Below, piece by piece: positions 34,159-43,867 of a DNA stretch of 56,112 bases. Positions within the stretch are counted from its first letter, which is position 1, and every line of letters starts with the position of its first letter. A program made the position numbers and the translations under genes. The stretch comes from Aeromonas lacus (GTDB lineage Bacteria > Pseudomonadota > Gammaproteobacteria > Enterobacterales > Aeromonadaceae): positions 1-56,112 of the forward strand of contig NZ_JRGM01000022.1 in the NCBI RefSeq assembly GCF_000764665.1, read 5' to 3'. Below the pieces are notes generated by a model that saw only the letters and a list, made by a program, of their open reading frames with translations, did not search any database and was not told the origin of the DNA.

Positions 34159-34446
34159 TTAAATCATCAGTCCACGCATCATGGTGGGACGCCGGCTCTT
34201 GCGGCTCTCCCCCTGCTGTTCCGGCAGCATCGCCTGCCTGCGGCGAAACTCTGCCAGCAACTCCTGTTCGGCCACGGCGACCTGTTCGCCGGGTGCATTG
34301 AACAGCAGCTGGCAAGTCTGCTCCGAGAGAGCAAGGCCGGCCAGCATCTCTTGCAGCAGGGCATTGCGCTGCTCGCTGTCGGCGATGGCCTGTTCGGCTC
34401 GTTCGATGGCATCGCTATGGTGGGCAAAACGGGGTTGTTTCATCAT
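34159..34446 (-). CDS. acrG: V-antigen chaperone and secretion control protein AcrG
   Basis: A 95-residue LcrG/PcrG homologue. It binds AcrV in the cytosol and helps block secretion before host contact. Its helical N-terminal half (RFAHHSDAIERAEQAIADSEQRNALLQEMLAGLALSEQ) resembles LcrG. The basic C-terminus is also family-like. It starts with a double Met (34446 or 34443). AGGAG lies directly upstream. It is separated from acrR by 36 bp that also hold a possible ExsA-like -10. Confidence 0.88.
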   Translation of the reverse strand: MMKQPRFAHHSDAIERAEQAIADSEQRNALLQEMLAGLALSEQTCQLLFNAPGEQVAVAEQELLAEFRRRQAMLPEQQGESRKSRRPTMMRGLMI

Positions 34447-34453
34447 GGCTCCT

Positions 34454-34505
34454 ATTCTATGAGGCCCTTTTGGGCATGCCTGTCACGCAAGGCCGTCCTT
34501 TTGTC
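34454..34505 (-). promoter_or_regulatory. Possible ExsA-like promoter of acrG-acrV-acrH-aopBD
   Basis: On the minus strand, the box 34480-34505 (spanning the acrR 3' end) has an A-tract, GGCC and TGACAG. TAGAAT (34454-34459) follows after exactly 20 nt. Transcription would start almost at the acrG start codon, leaving the Shine-Dalgarno inside the promoter. It may provide extra translocator mRNA from inside the long aopN operon. Confidence 0.5.
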
Positions 34506-34923
34506 GTTTTCGCATCTCGCGCAGGGAGCAGACCTGCTCGGCCGCAAGAGCAAACCAGCCTGGTTCGGCTTCGCTGGCGCCGGTCCAGTGGCGATAGAAG
34601 CGCCCCAGCCGCTCAGCGCTAAGGGTGCTGCCACGAAACACATCGACGTTGCCATAGAGCTCGTAACCCGCGCCCAGCACCGCCAACGTCGCCTCCGCCA
34701 GCAGATAGAAGGCGGCAAAGGGGTTGGCAAGACCATCCCGCTCGCCCTCACGGCGTACCAGCAGGATCCAGACCCGGCGCGTGTCGCTATCGACCCGCCA
34801 GGCGAGAGAGATGTGGCGATAATGCAGGGCATGGCCGAGCTGGATCGGGGTCGCCCCCAGATGGTGAGGAGTCACTGTCACGCCGCGGGCCTGCAGCCAG
34901 GGGGTGAGCGGATCGCCGTTCAC
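34483..34923 (-). CDS. acrR: Secretion regulator AcrR (LcrR/PcrR family)
   Basis: A 146-residue homologue of LcrR. It has a family-like pattern ([33 protein letters not shown] and [22 protein letters not shown]) but no membrane segment. LcrR affects expression and stability of the LcrG/V proteins in Yersinia; its mechanism is not settled. The start codon overlaps the ascV stop codon (ATGA). Confidence 0.85.
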   Translation of the reverse strand: MNGDPLTPWLQARGVTVTPHHLGATPIQLGHALHYRHISLAWRVDSDTRRVWILLVRREGERDGLANPFAAFYLLAEATLAVLGAGYELYGNVDVFRGSTLSAERLGRFYRHWTGASEAEPGWFALAAEQVCSLREMRKRQKDGLA

Positions 34924-37037
34924 AGGCAGACCCTGCCAAGCGGCTGGATATTGATCTGCTGGGTCAGCTCCTGATAGGAGAGCACCGGCAGGGCGTGGTA
35001 ATCCCCCTCGATGAGCTTGCGCACATAGCGGCGGATATCCATGGAGACGATGAGCACCGGCTTGTTCTGCATTCGGGCCAGATCCCCCACGGTGTGACGC
35101 ACCTGATCAAGGAAGCCCTGGGTCACGGCGGGATCGAGGGCAAGATAGCTGCCGGCGCTGGTCTGGCGGATGCCGCCACGGATCTGCTCCTCCACCTGCT
35201 GATCGAGCAGATAAGCGGGCAGGATGTTGTTGCCGTTGGCGTACTTGTAGCAGATGTAGCGCTTGAGGCTGCTGCGGATGTACTCGGTGAGCTGCACCAC
35301 ATCCTTCTCCTTCTGGCCCCACTCCACCATGGCCTCGAGAATGGCGCGCATGTTGCGGATCGAGATATCCTCCCCCACCAGCCGCTGCAGGATCTCGGTC
35401 ATCCGTTGCAGCGGAATGATGCGCTGCGCCTCCTTCACCAGCTCGCCATAGCTCCCCTCCATCTGCTCCAGCAGATAGCGGGTCTCCTGAATACCGATGA
35501 AGTCCTCGGCGTATTCGCGCAGCACATGGGAGAGGTGCCAGGTCATCACCTGATCCGGGGTGAGGGCGGCAAGGCGCGAGGTGTCGAGCCGAGCCTGATG
35601 TTCGCTGGCCACCCAGAGCGTGGGCTGCCCCGGCAACAGCGGCGTCCCCTCCTCGTAGGCAAGTCCCAGCAGATCGAGCTGGGAGGCGCTCTCCTGCACC
35701 AGCAGATGACCCGGCCGCAGCTGACCGCGGGCCACCGGCACCTCCTGCAGCTGGATCAGGTATTCGCCAGGCCCCATCCCCTCGTTGAAACGCAGGTGAA
35801 TGCCCGGGAAAGGTACCCCGAGATCGAGATAGAGGGCACGGCGCACCCGCACCAGCTCGTCGTTGAGGGCGATGGCCTCCAGCTCGGCCTGCAGGGCGGC
35901 ATCCACATCGATCAGGAGGGGCACCGTCATGGCAAACTCCTCCTTTTCACCCAGCTTGCCGCGTGGTTTGCTGCCCGCCTTCGGCTTGCTGCGGGCAGCG
36001 GGGGCACCAGCCCCCTGCGCCAGCATGGTGGGCAGATCCTGGCTCTGCTGACTCTGCGCCTTGCGCTGGCGCAGTCCGATAAAGTAGCCCCCCGCCGTGA
36101 CGATGGCAGCCAGGGTAAAGAAGGTGACCATCGGGAAGCCCGGGATCAACCCGAACAGCACCAGCAACAGGCCGCCGATCAGCATCGCCTTGGGCTGGGC
36201 CACCACCTGAGCGCCGATATCGGAACCGAGATCGGAGGACTCTTCGGACGACACCCGGGTCACGATAATGCCCGCGGTGATGGCGATCAGCAGGGCCGGG
36301 ACCTGGGAGACCATGCCATCCCCCACCGTCAGGATGGAATAGAGCTGCAGCGCATCGGCCGCCGACAATCCCTTCTGGGTGACTCCTATGGTGACCCCGC
36401 CGAGGATGTTGACGAAGATGATGATGAGACCCGCGATGGCGTCCCCCTTCACGAACTTCATGGCGCCATCCATGGAGCCGAACATCTGGCTCTCCTTCTC
36501 GATGACGCTGCGCCGCTCGCGCGCCTCGTTAACATCGATCACCCCGGCGCGCATGTCGCCATCGATGCTCATCTGCTTGCCGGGCATGGCATCGAGAGAG
36601 AAGCGGGCACTTACCTCTGCCACCCGCTCCGAGCCCTTGGTGATCACCAGAAACTGGACGATGGTGATGATGAGGAAGATGACGATCCCCACCACCAGAT
36701 TGCCCCCCACCACGAAGTTGCCGAAGGTGTAGACAATCTGGCCGGCATCAGCCTGCAGCAGGATCATCCGGGTGGTGCTCACCGAGAGGGCGAGCCGGAA
36801 CAGGGTGGTGATGAGCAGCACCGCCGGGAAGGCGGAGAACTGCAGCGGCGAGTTGATATAGACCGCCATCATCAGCAGCACCACCGAGATGGTCATGTTG
36901 ATGGCGATCAGAATATCGAGGGCCACCGGCGGCAGCGGCAAGACCATCATGAAGACGATGGCCAGCAGCAGCACCGCCAGCATGATGTCCTTGCGCTCGC
37001 CAATCCGGCGCAGCAGCTCAAGGGAGCGTTGGTTCAT
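34920..37037 (-). CDS. ascV: Export gate protein AscV (SctV, LcrD family)
   Basis: A 705-residue FHIPEP-family export gate protein, as long as LcrD (704 aa). The first ~330 residues carry about eight transmembrane helices and the conserved [18 protein letters not shown] cytoplasmic loop. The C-terminal ~350 residues form the nonameric cytosolic ring that receives substrates from chaperones. The ATG at 37037 ([17 protein letters not shown]) is favoured over 37085, which lies inside ascY. It overlaps ascY by 20 nt. Confidence 0.95.
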   Translation of the reverse strand: MNQRSLELLRRIGERKDIMLAVLLLAIVFMMVLPLPPVALDILIAINMTISVVLLMMAVYINSPLQFSAFPAVLLITTLFRLALSVSTTRMILLQADAGQIVYTFGNFVVGGNLVVGIVIFLIITIVQFLVITKGSERVAEVSARFSLDAMPGKQMSIDGDMRAGVIDVNEARERRSVIEKESQMFGSMDGAMKFVKGDAIAGLIIIFVNILGGVTIGVTQKGLSAADALQLYSILTVGDGMVSQVPALLIAITAGIIVTRVSSEESSDLGSDIGAQVVAQPKAMLIGGLLLVLFGLIPGFPMVTFFTLAAIVTAGGYFIGLRQRKAQSQQSQDLPTMLAQGAGAPAARSKPKAGSKPRGKLGEKEEFAMTVPLLIDVDAALQAELEAIALNDELVRVRRALYLDLGVPFPGIHLRFNEGMGPGEYLIQLQEVPVARGQLRPGHLLVQESASQLDLLGLAYEEGTPLLPGQPTLWVASEHQARLDTSRLAALTPDQVMTWHLSHVLREYAEDFIGIQETRYLLEQMEGSYGELVKEAQRIIPLQRMTEILQRLVGEDISIRNMRAILEAMVEWGQKEKDVVQLTEYIRSSLKRYICYKYANGNNILPAYLLDQQVEEQIRGGIRQTSAGSYLALDPAVTQGFLDQVRHTVGDLARMQNKPVLIVSMDIRRYVRKLIEGDYHALPVLSYQELTQQINIQPLGRVCL

Positions 37038-37368
37038 TCTGCTCTTCCAGTTCGAGATATTGTTGATAGGCGAAACGGGCTTCATCCAGCCTGCCTGCCA
37101 GCTGGCAGGCGCGGCTGCGGCAGAGCCAGAGCGGGCCGTCAGCCTCCCCCTGTGCCATCAGCAGATCGGCATGACCGAGCGCCTCCTCGCCAAAACCCTG
37201 CCTGAGCAGGGCCACCAGCAGAGTGCGGCGGGCCGCCTGATTGGCGGGGTGCAGTTGCAGCAGCGCCACCAGCAGGGTGCTGGCACGATCGGGGTGGCCA
37301 TACTGCAGGTGCAGCCAGCCGGTGAGCAGCAGCGCATCCTGCTGCTGTGACGAGAGGATCATGGTCAT
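37018..37368 (-). CDS. ascY: AscY, chaperone of AscX
   Basis: A 116-residue YscY homologue with a TPR-like helical fold ([57 protein letters not shown]). It binds AscX and docks it onto AscV for early export. Its start overlaps the ascX stop codon and its end overlaps ascV. Confidence 0.9.
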   Translation of the reverse strand: MTMILSSQQQDALLLTGWLHLQYGHPDRASTLLVALLQLHPANQAARRTLLVALLRQGFGEEALGHADLLMAQGEADGPLWLCRSRACQLAGRLDEARFAYQQYLELEEQNEPTLP

Positions 37369-37730
37369 ACCTTGTGCAGCAGATGGAGGGTCATCTGCAT
37401 CAGTTGTTCATCCCCGTGCAGCTGCTCAAGCAGCGCACTGGCCGCCTGCAACTCGGGGGTGGCGCCTTCGGCCAGCACGGCCCGCAGCCCCGCCATCGCC
37501 TGCGCAAAATCGCGCGGGCGCAGCAGATCGTGAAAGCCGCGATCCGGGGTGGCGAACTCATACAGGGTGCGCTCCGCCAGATTGGCGGGATAGAGCCTGC
37601 TGATGTGGGGTTCGATGGACTGGCCATCCGGCAGCAGGGCGTAGCGCCCCGGCAGGCTCTGCTCCTGCTCGTCGAGGCGGATGGCACTGAGCTGCTCAAT
37701 CCCGATATGGGCCGCGGTGATCCGGCTCAT
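37365..37730 (-). CDS. ascX: Secreted export component AscX (SctX)
   Basis: A 121-residue YscX homologue, secreted and needed for export of early substrates. Its partners are AscY and AscV. The N-terminal region is disordered-looking, and the C-terminal half is helical ([27 protein letters not shown]). It is overlapped by acr2 and ascY at four bases each. Confidence 0.9.
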   Translation of the reverse strand: MSRITAAHIGIEQLSAIRLDEQEQSLPGRYALLPDGQSIEPHISRLYPANLAERTLYEFATPDRGFHDLLRPRDFAQAMAGLRAVLAEGATPELQAASALLEQLHGDEQLMQMTLHLLHKV

Positions 37731-38098
37731 GGCGCCACCACGTCCTGTTGCAGTCGGGTCAGGGTGCGTAGCGCCTGATGGAGCAGCGGCAGGGTCACGG
37801 CCCGCTCATCGAGGGTCACGAAGAGGATCAGCCGATCCTCCCCGAGCCAACCGCAGCGCACCGGCAGGGCGGGCGCCTGGGCGGCTGCGGTGAAACTCAT
37901 GGCGCGGCGAATGGCCTCGCCGCTCTGGTGCCACGGCAGCGAGCGGGCCAACCAGAGAGTCAGTTGCCCCTGATGGCGCTCCAGTTGCAAGGTTCCGCTC
38001 TGCTCCAGCTCAAGCTGGATCAGGTAGTGGGGGTTATCCCCGATGGTGATGCCCAGATCCTGGCAAAACTGCACCAGCTGGGGTTCGATCCAGTTCAT
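37727..38098 (-). CDS. acr2: Gatekeeper chaperone Acr2 (SycN family)
   Basis: A 123-residue SycN/Pcr2 homologue. With AscB it would form the heterodimeric chaperone of AopN. The fold pattern is that of class I chaperones ([64 protein letters not shown]). Its start overlaps acr1 by four bases. Confidence 0.9.
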   Translation of the reverse strand: MNWIEPQLVQFCQDLGITIGDNPHYLIQLELEQSGTLQLERHQGQLTLWLARSLPWHQSGEAIRRAMSFTAAAQAPALPVRCGWLGEDRLILFVTLDERAVTLPLLHQALRTLTRLQQDVVAP

Positions 38099-38376
38099 GA
38101 CGACTCTCCGGACAACTCATCCTCTTCCCGCTCGATGGCGTTATCGAGCGCCCCCTGACAGCACTGCAGCAGGTTCTGGCGCTGATCCTCCTCACTGAAC
38201 AGCTCCACCGGCAGCAGGCGGATCAACCGCTTGAGCTCCTGATAGAGCTGCACCTGCTGATGTGTTTGCGTCAGCTCCAGAGCGACGCCGATCTGCTCCA
38301 CGTCGTGCACCGAAGACCAGCGCTTCTCCACCAGCGCAATGAGATCGCCCATCAGATCAGAAGGCCCGTATGCCAT
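38095..38376 (-). CDS. acr1: Gatekeeper partner Acr1 (TyeA family)
   Basis: A 93-residue TyeA/Pcr1 homologue (TyeA 92 aa). It binds the C-terminus of AopN to form the plug that holds secretion closed until contact. Typical sequence includes [26 protein letters not shown] and [20 protein letters not shown]. It overlaps aopN by 20 nt. Confidence 0.92.
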   Translation of the reverse strand: MAYGPSDLMGDLIALVEKRWSSVHDVEQIGVALELTQTHQQVQLYQELKRLIRLLPVELFSEEDQRQNLLQCCQGALDNAIEREEDELSGESS

Positions 38377-39235
38377 GGGCCGCCCCCTCCTTCACCCGCT
38401 GCCACAACTCGTCCACTTGCGCCGAGAGGGTGTTGAGCAACCGCAGCTTGTGCATATCGCTCATTACCCGCTCCAGCTTGACCGGGTCGAGCCAGCGCTG
38501 CTGACTGTCGAGATCGGCGCTTAAGGCCTTCATCATGAAGCCGGTCACCTTCTCCAGCGCACCGTTGCCAAAACGGCTATGAATATCGCGCCAGGCGGTG
38601 GAGAGAGCCCGATAGTCCTGCACCGCATCGCGATAGAGATCCCGCAGATCCTGCACCTGACCGAGCCCCTCACGGGCAGCCTCCTGCGCCGGGCCGGTAA
38701 TGCGGGCGCCCAGCACGATGGCGCTGCCCTGCTCGTCGGCCAGTTTGGCCAGCGCCTGTTCAACAAGTGCCAACGTACCCCGCATTTCGGGGCGACCGGC
38801 GAGGGCCTTGCGTGCCTGGGTAAGCGCCTCGAACTGCTCGCTCACCTCCCCCGAGTAGCTCTCGAGGTAGGCCAGCAGCTGGGAGAGGTTGGCCAGCCGG
38901 CCGCTGCCGAGGTGGCTGATCATCTCCTTGATCTTCTGCTGGCGCTCGAGCTCCGGCACCTTGTCGAGGTAGTCTCCCACCAGCGCCTCTATCTCGCTGA
39001 TGCGGGCCTGACTGTCGCTCAGCTTGCGCTTGGCCAGGGAGAGCTCGGATCGCTCGGAAAAGACAAAGGTGAGCTCTTCTGCCATGTCGCCCAGCGACTG
39101 GGTTGCGCTGGCCAGCACGACCTGCTCCCCCTGAAACTGTCCTCCCTGCAGGGGCACCTGACGGGGGGCATTCTCGGCGCCACGGGCTTCAGGTTGAGCG
39201 GTGGGGAGATAGGGATTGCTCTGGATAGTGGCCAT
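38357..39235 (-). CDS. aopN: Gatekeeper AopN (SctW, YopN family)
   Basis: A 292-residue YopN/PopN homologue, which blocks effector release until host contact or low calcium. The N-terminal ~60 residues hold the secretion signal and chaperone region. Coiled-coil and helical domains follow (RKLSDSQARISEIEALVGDYLDKVPELERQQKIKEMI). TyeA is encoded separately as Acr1. It is first in the eleven-gene aopN-to-aopD run, under a strong ExsA-like promoter. Confidence 0.93.
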   Translation of the reverse strand: MATIQSNPYLPTAQPEARGAENAPRQVPLQGGQFQGEQVVLASATQSLGDMAEELTFVFSERSELSLAKRKLSDSQARISEIEALVGDYLDKVPELERQQKIKEMISHLGSGRLANLSQLLAYLESYSGEVSEQFEALTQARKALAGRPEMRGTLALVEQALAKLADEQGSAIVLGARITGPAQEAAREGLGQVQDLRDLYRDAVQDYRALSTAWRDIHSRFGNGALEKVTGFMMKALSADLDSQQRWLDPVKLERVMSDMHKLRLLNTLSAQVDELWQRVKEGAAHGIRAF

Positions 39236-39271
39236 GGCGGCTCCCGTAATGAGTGGATTGACGAGGATGGC

Positions 39272-39323
39272 ATTATAAAAATCGTCCTCGGGCGCCTATG
39301 CCAAAATCGGCCGTGAATTTTTA
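39272..39323 (-). promoter_or_regulatory. ExsA-like promoter of aopN
   Basis: On the minus strand the box 39298-39323 (TAAAAATTCACGGCC...TGGCAT) matches the A-tract, GnC and TGnnA pattern at nearly all positions. It is followed after exactly 20 nt by a perfect TATAAT (39272-39277). Confidence 0.8.
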
Positions 39324-39343
39324 GCCGGCTCGCAACGCTTTTC

Positions 39344-39395
39344 TAAAAAGTCCCGACTCGCGCTGAAATCCCCGCGCGCGCCCATCGCCTATAGT
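39344..39395 (+). promoter_or_regulatory. ExsA-like promoter of ascN-ascU
   Basis: On the plus strand the box 39344-39369 (TAAAAAGTCCCGACT...TGAAAT) fits the ExsA pattern at nearly all positions. TATAGT (39390-39395) follows after 20 nt. It is back-to-back with the aopN box, 20 bp away. The upstream GTG that extends the ascN frame lies in this -10, which supports starting ascN at 39427. Confidence 0.8.
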
Positions 39396-39426
39396 GGCCA
39401 CCGTTTTTAATGGTGCAGATCTCCCG

Positions 39427-40749
39427 ATGTCCCTCTCCCTCGATCACATTCCCGGCCAGCTGCGTCACGCCATCGACGAGTGCCGCCTGATCCAGATCCG
39501 TGGCCGGGTCACCCAGGTGACCGGCACCCTGCTCAAGGCGGTGGTGCCCGGCGTGCGGATCGGCGAGCTCTGCCATCTGCGCAACCCCGACAACACCCTC
39601 TCCCTGCAGGCGGAGGTGATCGGCTTTGCCCAGCATCAGGCGCTGCTCACCCCGCTGGGGGAGATGTTCGGCATCTCCTCCAATACCGAGGTGAGCCCAA
39701 CCGGTGCCATGCATCAGGTCGGGGTCGGCGAGCACCTGCTCGGTCAGGTGCTGGATGGCCTTGGCAACCCCTTTGGCGGCGGCCAGCAGCAGGAGCCCGC
39801 AGCCTGGTATCCGGTCTATCGCGATGCCCCCGCCCCCATGAGTCGCAAGCGGATTGAGCAGCCCATTTCGCTGGGCATTCGTGCCATCGACGGACTGCTC
39901 ACCTGTGGCGAGGGGCAACGGATGGGGATCTTCGCGGCCGCGGGGGGCGGCAAAAGTACCCTGCTGGCCTCGCTTATTCGCAGCGCCGAGGTGGATGTCA
40001 CCGTGCTGGCGCTGATCGGCGAGCGGGGCCGCGAGGTGCGGGAGTTTATCGAGGCAGATCTGGGGGAAGAGGGGCTCAAGAAAGCGGTGTTGGTGGTGGC
40101 CACCTCGGATCGCCCCGCCATGGAGCGCGCCAAAGCGGGCTTTGTCGCCACCTCCATCGCCGAATATTTCCGGGATCAGGGCAAGCGGGTATTGCTGTTG
40201 ATGGATTCCGTCACCCGCTTTGCCCGTGCCCAGCGCGAGATTGGTCTGGCTGCCGGCGAACCGCCGACCCGACGGGGCTATCCGCCCTCGGTGTTTGCCG
40301 CCCTGCCCCGCCTGATGGAGCGGGCCGGTCAGTCGGACAAGGGCTCCATCACCGCCCTCTATACCGTGCTGGTGGAGGGGGATGACATGACCGAGCCGGT
40401 AGCCGACGAGACCCGCTCGATCCTCGATGGCCACATCATCCTCTCGCGCAAGCTGGCGGCGGCCAACCACTACCCGGCCATCGACGTGCTGCGCTCTGCC
40501 AGTCGGGTGATGAACCAGATCATCGCGCCCGGGCATCAGGCGCAGGCCGGTCGCCTGCGCAGCTGGCTGGCCAAATACGAAGAGGTCGAACTGCTGCTGC
40601 AGATCGGCGAATACCAGAAGGGGCAGGACAAGGTGGCCGACGAGGCGATCACCCGTATCGAGGCCATTCGCCAGTGGCTGAAACAGGGCACCCATGAGCC
40701 GAGTTCACTGCCCGAGGCGCTCGCCACCCTGGAGGCGCTGACCCGATGA
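39427..40749 (+). CDS. ascN: Type III secretion ATPase AscN (SctN)
   Basis: A 440-residue export ATPase (YscN 439 aa) that unfolds substrates and releases chaperones at the base of the machine. The Walker A region [14 protein letters not shown] spans about residues 167-180, and Walker [13 protein letters not shown] is near 255-265. The catalytic glutamate lies in [12 protein letters not shown], typical of the F1-like family. The ATG at 39427 is preferred to an earlier GTG because that GTG lies within the promoter. It is first in ascN-ascU. Confidence 0.96.
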   Translation: MSLSLDHIPGQLRHAIDECRLIQIRGRVTQVTGTLLKAVVPGVRIGELCHLRNPDNTLSLQAEVIGFAQHQALLTPLGEMFGISSNTEVSPTGAMHQVGVGEHLLGQVLDGLGNPFGGGQQQEPAAWYPVYRDAPAPMSRKRIEQPISLGIRAIDGLLTCGEGQRMGIFAAAGGGKSTLLASLIRSAEVDVTVLALIGERGREVREFIEADLGEEGLKKAVLVVATSDRPAMERAKAGFVATSIAEYFRDQGKRVLLLMDSVTRFARAQREIGLAAGEPPTRRGYPPSVFAALPRLMERAGQSDKGSITALYTVLVEGDDMTEPVADETRSILDGHIILSRKLAAANHYPAIDVLRSASRVMNQIIAPGHQAQAGRLRSWLAKYEEVELLLQIGEYQKGQDKVADEAITRIEAIRQWLKQGTHEPSSLPEALATLEALTR

Positions 40750-41207
40750 TTGGCCGCCTGCAACGGATCAAAGACCTGCGGCTGGAGCGAGCCGAGCAAC
40801 AGCTCACCGCACAGCAGGCACGGCTGCAACTCGCCCGCATCCGCCAGCGCGAAGCGGAGCAGGAGAGTCTCGACTACCGCCAGTGGCGCCTGACCGAAGA
40901 AGATCGACTATTCGCCATCTGTCAGGCGGAGCAACTCGATCGCAAGGGGCTCAAGGCGTGGCAACAACAGGTCGCCCTGCTGCGGGAGAAAGAGGCCCAC
41001 CTTGAGCAACTGGCCGCCGAACAGGGCGAGCGGGTGGCCGAAGAGCGCATCCGCTTGCAGGAGCGCCAGCAAGCGGTACACCGCGCCCGCCAGCAGCAAC
41101 AGAAATTTGCCGAACTACACCGTCAGGAGCTGGCCTCACAGCAAGCCCTGCGCGACTACAACGAAGAGCAGGAACAGGAAGAGTTCCGCCAGCAGATCAG
41201 GATGTAA
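40746..41207 (+). CDS. ascO: Central stalk protein AscO (SctO)
   Basis: A 153-residue, almost fully coiled-coil protein ([69 protein letters not shown]), the FliJ/YscO stalk that links AscN to AscV. It overlaps ascN by four bases. Confidence 0.92.
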   Translation: MIGRLQRIKDLRLERAEQQLTAQQARLQLARIRQREAEQESLDYRQWRLTEEDRLFAICQAEQLDRKGLKAWQQQVALLREKEAHLEQLAAEQGERVAEERIRLQERQQAVHRARQQQQKFAELHRQELASQQALRDYNEEQEQEEFRQQIRM

Positions 41208-41213
41208 CCAGAG

Positions 41214-42293
41214 ATGAACCGACTCACTGCCCCCCGCGCAGAACCCCGGGTTGCTGACGAACAGCAAGGCTTGCCGCGCGAACCGCTCAAGACGGACCTG
41301 GCGCAGCAGCAGCGCTTCGAGCAGGCCCTGCGCCTCGAGTCCGCACAACAGAAGAGAGCACGGGACCACAAAGCGCTGACCGGCAACCCCATCGGCAAAC
41401 GGGATGAGCACCGCCGGGCAAAGCCGGATGCCCCCCTTGCCAACAACAAAGTGGCGGACAAGGAGAAGGAGCTGGCGGAGAGAAGGCTGACACGCCCGGC
41501 ACCGCGCAGCAAAGCCCAGCATGACAAGCCGGAGGGAAACGATCGGCAGGAATCGCAGACGCTCCCCGTGACCTTGCCGCAGATACGTGAGGGCATGCAG
41601 GCCCCCACTGCGCAGCAGGATCACGAACAGCAAATGGCCACCGAGCACGCCTCACATGACAAAGATGGTGAGCTCATATTTGCCCTCCCCACTTCTTCCC
41701 TGTCGGCTTCCATGGCGTCAGACGGTGAGCTTACCGGGCAGGATCAGAATGCCATGCAAGAAAGCGGCGAGCTGGCCGCACGGTTTGAGGTGGGGGAACA
41801 ACTGCAAACAGCAGACGAGCCCACCGAACAGGCACCTGTGGCCAACGAGGAGGAGCCGCTTGCACAAGAGAGTTTTGCCGGCTCGGCCATCCGGGTTTTG
41901 CCTCTCGCGGCAACACCGGGGGATTTGCTGCTGGCACGGGTTGCCCCCCGCGTCGATCATCACGAGCTGGGTCAACTACTCAGCCAGCTGGCGGTGGATA
42001 TTCACCTTGAGCTGGGCCGCCCGGAGCGCCCCCCCATGCTCCAGCTCACCCTGCCCGCGCTCGGAGAGCTTGCCATCCGCATCGAGCACCATCAGGGCTC
42101 GCTGCAGGTAGAAATGCTGGCCAGCGAACAGGGTTCCCAGCTGCTCAATCAGGGACGCGGCGAGCTGATCGACCGCCTGCAACGGCTCTACCCCGGCGAG
42201 CGGATCGCCTTTGACCTCTTTACCCGGGGCGACAGTGAACAGGGGTCGCGCCAGAAACGATCCATCTATGACGAGTGGGATGCCGACGCATGA
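41214..42293 (+). CDS. ascP: Needle-length and substrate-switch protein AscP (SctP)
   Basis: A 359-residue YscP homologue. The first ~240 residues are hydrophilic, low-complexity and rich in Gln, Glu, Lys and Ala, the ruler part. The C-terminal ~110 residues form the substrate-switch domain (HHELGQLLSQLAVDIHLELGRPERPPMLQLTLPALGELAIRIEHHQGSLQVEMLAS). It is secreted, measures the needle and switches export to translocators and effectors. Its length is shorter than Yersinia YscP, so a shorter needle might be expected; that is inference. It overlaps ascQ. Confidence 0.9.
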   Translation: MNRLTAPRAEPRVADEQQGLPREPLKTDLAQQQRFEQALRLESAQQKRARDHKALTGNPIGKRDEHRRAKPDAPLANNKVADKEKELAERRLTRPAPRSKAQHDKPEGNDRQESQTLPVTLPQIREGMQAPTAQQDHEQQMATEHASHDKDGELIFALPTSSLSASMASDGELTGQDQNAMQESGELAARFEVGEQLQTADEPTEQAPVANEEEPLAQESFAGSAIRVLPLAATPGDLLLARVAPRVDHHELGQLLSQLAVDIHLELGRPERPPMLQLTLPALGELAIRIEHHQGSLQVEMLASEQGSQLLNQGRGELIDRLQRLYPGERIAFDLFTRGDSEQGSRQKRSIYDEWDADA

Positions 42294-43216
42294 CATCGAT
42301 AGCCTTTCCCTCTGCCTCGGCAGCGGAGCTGACCCTGCAGCAGCGGCTCAGCCAGTGCCGCCACCACTATGGCTGGAGTGGCGGCGAACTGACGCTCGCC
42401 ATCGCACCGCTGCCGGCGTCCCTCGACTGCCGGCTGCAACTGCAGTGGCAGGGGCTCTCCCTGCCGCTGTTCTGCCATGGCGCCGAACTGGCTCGCTGGC
42501 TTGCGCCAGACCTGCAACAGGCAGCCCTGTTCAGCCTGCCCGAATCGCTGCAACTGGCACTGATCGAGCGCCTCGGGCAACCCCTTGGCGGCCTCAGCTG
42601 CTCGGCGCTGATACCGAACGCCACCTGCGAAGCGGCTGGTGACGCTGCGCTGCAACTGCTGCTCAAGCGGGAGGATACAACCCTCGCCCTCTGGCTGGCC
42701 GAGCCAGGGCCACTGCTTGGCAAGTTGCCTGCGCGACCCAGCCAGCAACGCCTGGCGCTCCCTCTCACCCTCTCCCTGCAGTGGGGGGCGATGCGCGCTG
42801 CCATCAGCGAGCTCGAGACACTGACCTGTGGTGATGTGCTGTTGCCACCGCCCCACCCTCTGCTCGGCCAGCAGTTGCTGGTCTGCATCGAGGGATGCCC
42901 CTATGCCTACTGCCAACCCAATCAACAACATCTGGAACTGACCGCCATGCACAACGCCGCCCCCGATGATGCCCTCGACGCCACCTTGCTTGAGCACCTG
43001 CCGGTGCAGGTCACCTTTGAAGTGGGCCGTCAGACCCTGGACTGGCACACCCTCACCACCCTGCAACCGGGCTCACTCATCGATCTCGGCGCCCCCATCG
43101 ATGGTGAGGTGCGGATCATCAGCAACGGCCATCTGCTCGGCAACGGTCGGCTGGTGGAGATCCAGGGGCGACTCGGGGTGCGGGTCGAGAACCTCAAGAG
43201 CGAGTCGCCGTCATGA
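42290..43216 (+). CDS. ascQ: Sorting-platform ring protein AscQ (SctQ)
   Basis: A 308-residue YscQ homologue that forms the cytosolic pods with AscK and AscL. The C-terminal ~80 residues are a SpoA domain (PVQVTFEVGRQTLDWHTLTTLQPGSLIDLGAPIDGEVRIISNGHLLGNGRLVEIQGRLGVRV). The ATG at 42290 overlaps the ascP stop codon. An in-frame ATG at 42947 would give an 89-residue C-terminal product like YscQ-C, which is made from an internal start in Yersinia. A clear Shine-Dalgarno is not visible before it. Confidence 0.93.
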   Translation: MTSIAFPSASAAELTLQQRLSQCRHHYGWSGGELTLAIAPLPASLDCRLQLQWQGLSLPLFCHGAELARWLAPDLQQAALFSLPESLQLALIERLGQPLGGLSCSALIPNATCEAAGDAALQLLLKREDTTLALWLAEPGPLLGKLPARPSQQRLALPLTLSLQWGAMRAAISELETLTCGDVLLPPPHPLLGQQLLVCIEGCPYAYCQPNQQHLELTAMHNAAPDDALDATLLEHLPVQVTFEVGRQTLDWHTLTTLQPGSLIDLGAPIDGEVRIISNGHLLGNGRLVEIQGRLGVRVENLKSESPS

Positions 43217-43866
43217 TCCAGCTGCCGGACGAGCTAAACCTTATCGTCGGGCTGGCGCTGCTGGCCCTACTCCCCTTTATCGCCGTGATGGCCACCTCCT
43301 TCGTCAAGCTGGCGGTGGTCTTCTCGCTGCTGCGCAACGCCCTCGGGGTGCAGCAGATCCCCCCCAACATGGCGATGTACGGGTTGGCCATCATCCTCAC
43401 CATCTATGTGATGGCACCGGTCGGTTTTGCCACTCAGGATTACCTGCGCCAGAACGAGGTGTCGCTGGCCAAATCCGAATCGGTGGAGAAGTTTCTCGAC
43501 GAGGGGATGGCCCCCTACCGCGCCTTTCTGAAAAAGCAGATCAAGCCGCGGGAGCACGCCTTCTTCATCGACAGCACCAAGCAGCTCTGGCCCAGCGAAT
43601 ATGCCGACCGGCTGGAGCCCGACAGCCTGCTGATCCTGCTGCCCGCCTTTACCGTGAGCGAGCTGAGTCGCGCCTTCGAGATCGGGTTTCTCATCTATCT
43701 GCCCTTTATCGCCATCGACCTCATCATCTCCAACATTCTGCTGGCGATGGGGATGATGATGGTCTCCCCCATGACCATCTCGCTCCCCTTCAAGCTGCTG
43801 CTGTTCGTGCTGCTTGATGGCTGGGCCCGCCTCACCCACGGGCTGGTCACCAGTTACGGAGGCTAG
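43213..43866 (+). CDS. ascR: Export gate protein AscR (SctR)
   Basis: A 217-residue FliP/SctR membrane protein of the export gate. Four hydrophobic helices, the first at the N-terminus (IVGLALLALLPFIAVMATSFVKLAVVFSLLRNALG) and the last two near the C-terminus, are typical. The conserved LPFIAIDLIISNILLAMGMMMVSP segment is present. It overlaps ascQ by four bases. Confidence 0.95.
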   Translation: MIQLPDELNLIVGLALLALLPFIAVMATSFVKLAVVFSLLRNALGVQQIPPNMAMYGLAIILTIYVMAPVGFATQDYLRQNEVSLAKSESVEKFLDEGMAPYRAFLKKQIKPREHAFFIDSTKQLWPSEYADRLEPDSLLILLPAFTVSELSRAFEIGFLIYLPFIAIDLIISNILLAMGMMMVSPMTISLPFKLLLFVLLDGWARLTHGLVTSYGG

Positions 43867-43867
43867 G

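Noticed and set aside
34995..37205. Plus-strand 736-codon frame opposite ascV
   Set aside because: Antisense shadow; composition is dominated by His, Gln, Asp and Gly from reading helices in reverse.
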